Below are positions 63,608 to 64,000 of a stretch of 64,000 nucleotides of DNA, in pieces. The stretch lies in assembly GCA_022457155.1 (NCBI GenBank), contig JAJGOT010000136.1, forward strand, positions 217,501 through 281,500. Reading direction: 5' to 3'. Below the pieces are notes generated by a model that saw only the letters and a list, made by a program, of their open reading frames with translations, was not told the DNA's origin and searched no databases. Source of the DNA: Cladopsammia gracilis. Its lineage: Eukaryota > Cnidaria > Anthozoa > Scleractinia > Dendrophylliidae. The position numbers were made by a program, and so were the translations under genes. Position 1 is the stretch's first letter, and every line of letters begins with the position of its first letter.

Positions 63608-64000
63608 TAATTGTTAATTGAGAAGCTGAAGGAAGCGACTCGGGCAATTTCTTCAGCTTCTGAAAACACGCGTGATATTAATCCTTAATTTTACGAGGGA
63701 ACATGCGATTACTTGTTTATAACATAGAGGGCAAAATTATAGGGAAAACTTTCAGACTTTTTAAGAGTCACTCAGACTTGAAACCAACCAAAGTGAAAAT
63801 ACTCTCTCGCAAACTGACAAGAAAAACTTTTCAACTCACTGTGGTTTAATAAATTTCTATTCGGTCAAAGATACATTTGGCTGTTATGTACATCTAGAAA
63901 ACACATACGACACTTTACGACAAAAACAAAGCAAGTTTTATTTAAGCGTACCTGTGTTTTGAAGTTTTTGCCGCTTTGATAACAACAAAAAATGACGAGA
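63608..64000. other. Window end, intron sequence, nothing recognised
   Basis: No exon, repeat copy or motif could be supported here. Confidence 0.4.

Overview
This is a eukaryotic, almost certainly cnidarian (probably anthozoan, stony-coral-like) genomic window. It holds parts of two intron-rich + strand host genes in a dense bed of DNA transposons, LINE fragments, satellites and two virus-derived elements. The lineage call rests on the mix of Polinton-like elements, tRNA-SINEs and MITEs and on gene style; no single sequence proves it.

Region 1 (1-16.4 kb): the 3' half of ABCD3 (PMP70, a peroxisomal half-ABC transporter). Twelve exons between 4712 and 16356 encode the end of the transmembrane domain and the whole nucleotide-binding domain (Walker A, Q-loop, LSGGE signature, Walker B, H-loop) up to the stop codon. 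The 5' exons lie upstream of the window. One intron uses a GC-AG donor. The introns hold a 1.4-kb tandem duplication whose first copy carries a Harbinger-type MITE (the second copy is the empty site), TA- and TAA-flanked MITEs, foldback MITEs, and a 106-bp satellite with a hAT-type MITE in it.

Region 2 (16.4-29.5 kb): intergenic and built of nested transposons. A 4.66-kb element with matching ends and an 8-bp duplication carries a LINE 3' end, which is itself split by a TTAA-flanked MITE. A 1.09-kb element with a 9-bp duplication and several palindromes follow.

Region 3 (29.5-60.7 kb and beyond): the 5' part of a secreted or cell-surface immunoglobulin-superfamily gene. It has a signal-peptide exon, five Ig exons and one FN3 exon, every internal exon in phase 1-1. 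Its introns are very large. Intron 2 holds a 3.47-kb foldback transposon and a decayed, AT-rich Polinton-like-virus fossil (35.4-41.5 kb) with double-jelly-roll capsid, penton, minor virion protein and adenain-like protease remnants. Intron 5 holds a 9.0-kb element with 465-bp terminal inverted repeats (50.55-59.59 kb) of the Polinton/adintovirus type. It keeps a PolB C-terminal stub, a packaging ATPase cut by a LINE, basic core-like proteins, a pX-like peptide, a phospholipase-A2-like gene with nonsense codons, and a tRNA-like Pol III unit. At its right end is an array of six small paralogous Cys/His proteins, each starting exactly three bases after a T-rich AG. I recognise no family for this array; it is the best candidate here for something undescribed.

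Region 4 (60.7-64 kb): intron sequence made of dispersed repeats, one of which is an inverted copy of the repeat at 39.9-41.0 kb.

All 19 host exons read without an indel while nearly every virus-derived gene has frameshifts or stops, so the viral damage looks like genuine decay and not assembly error.
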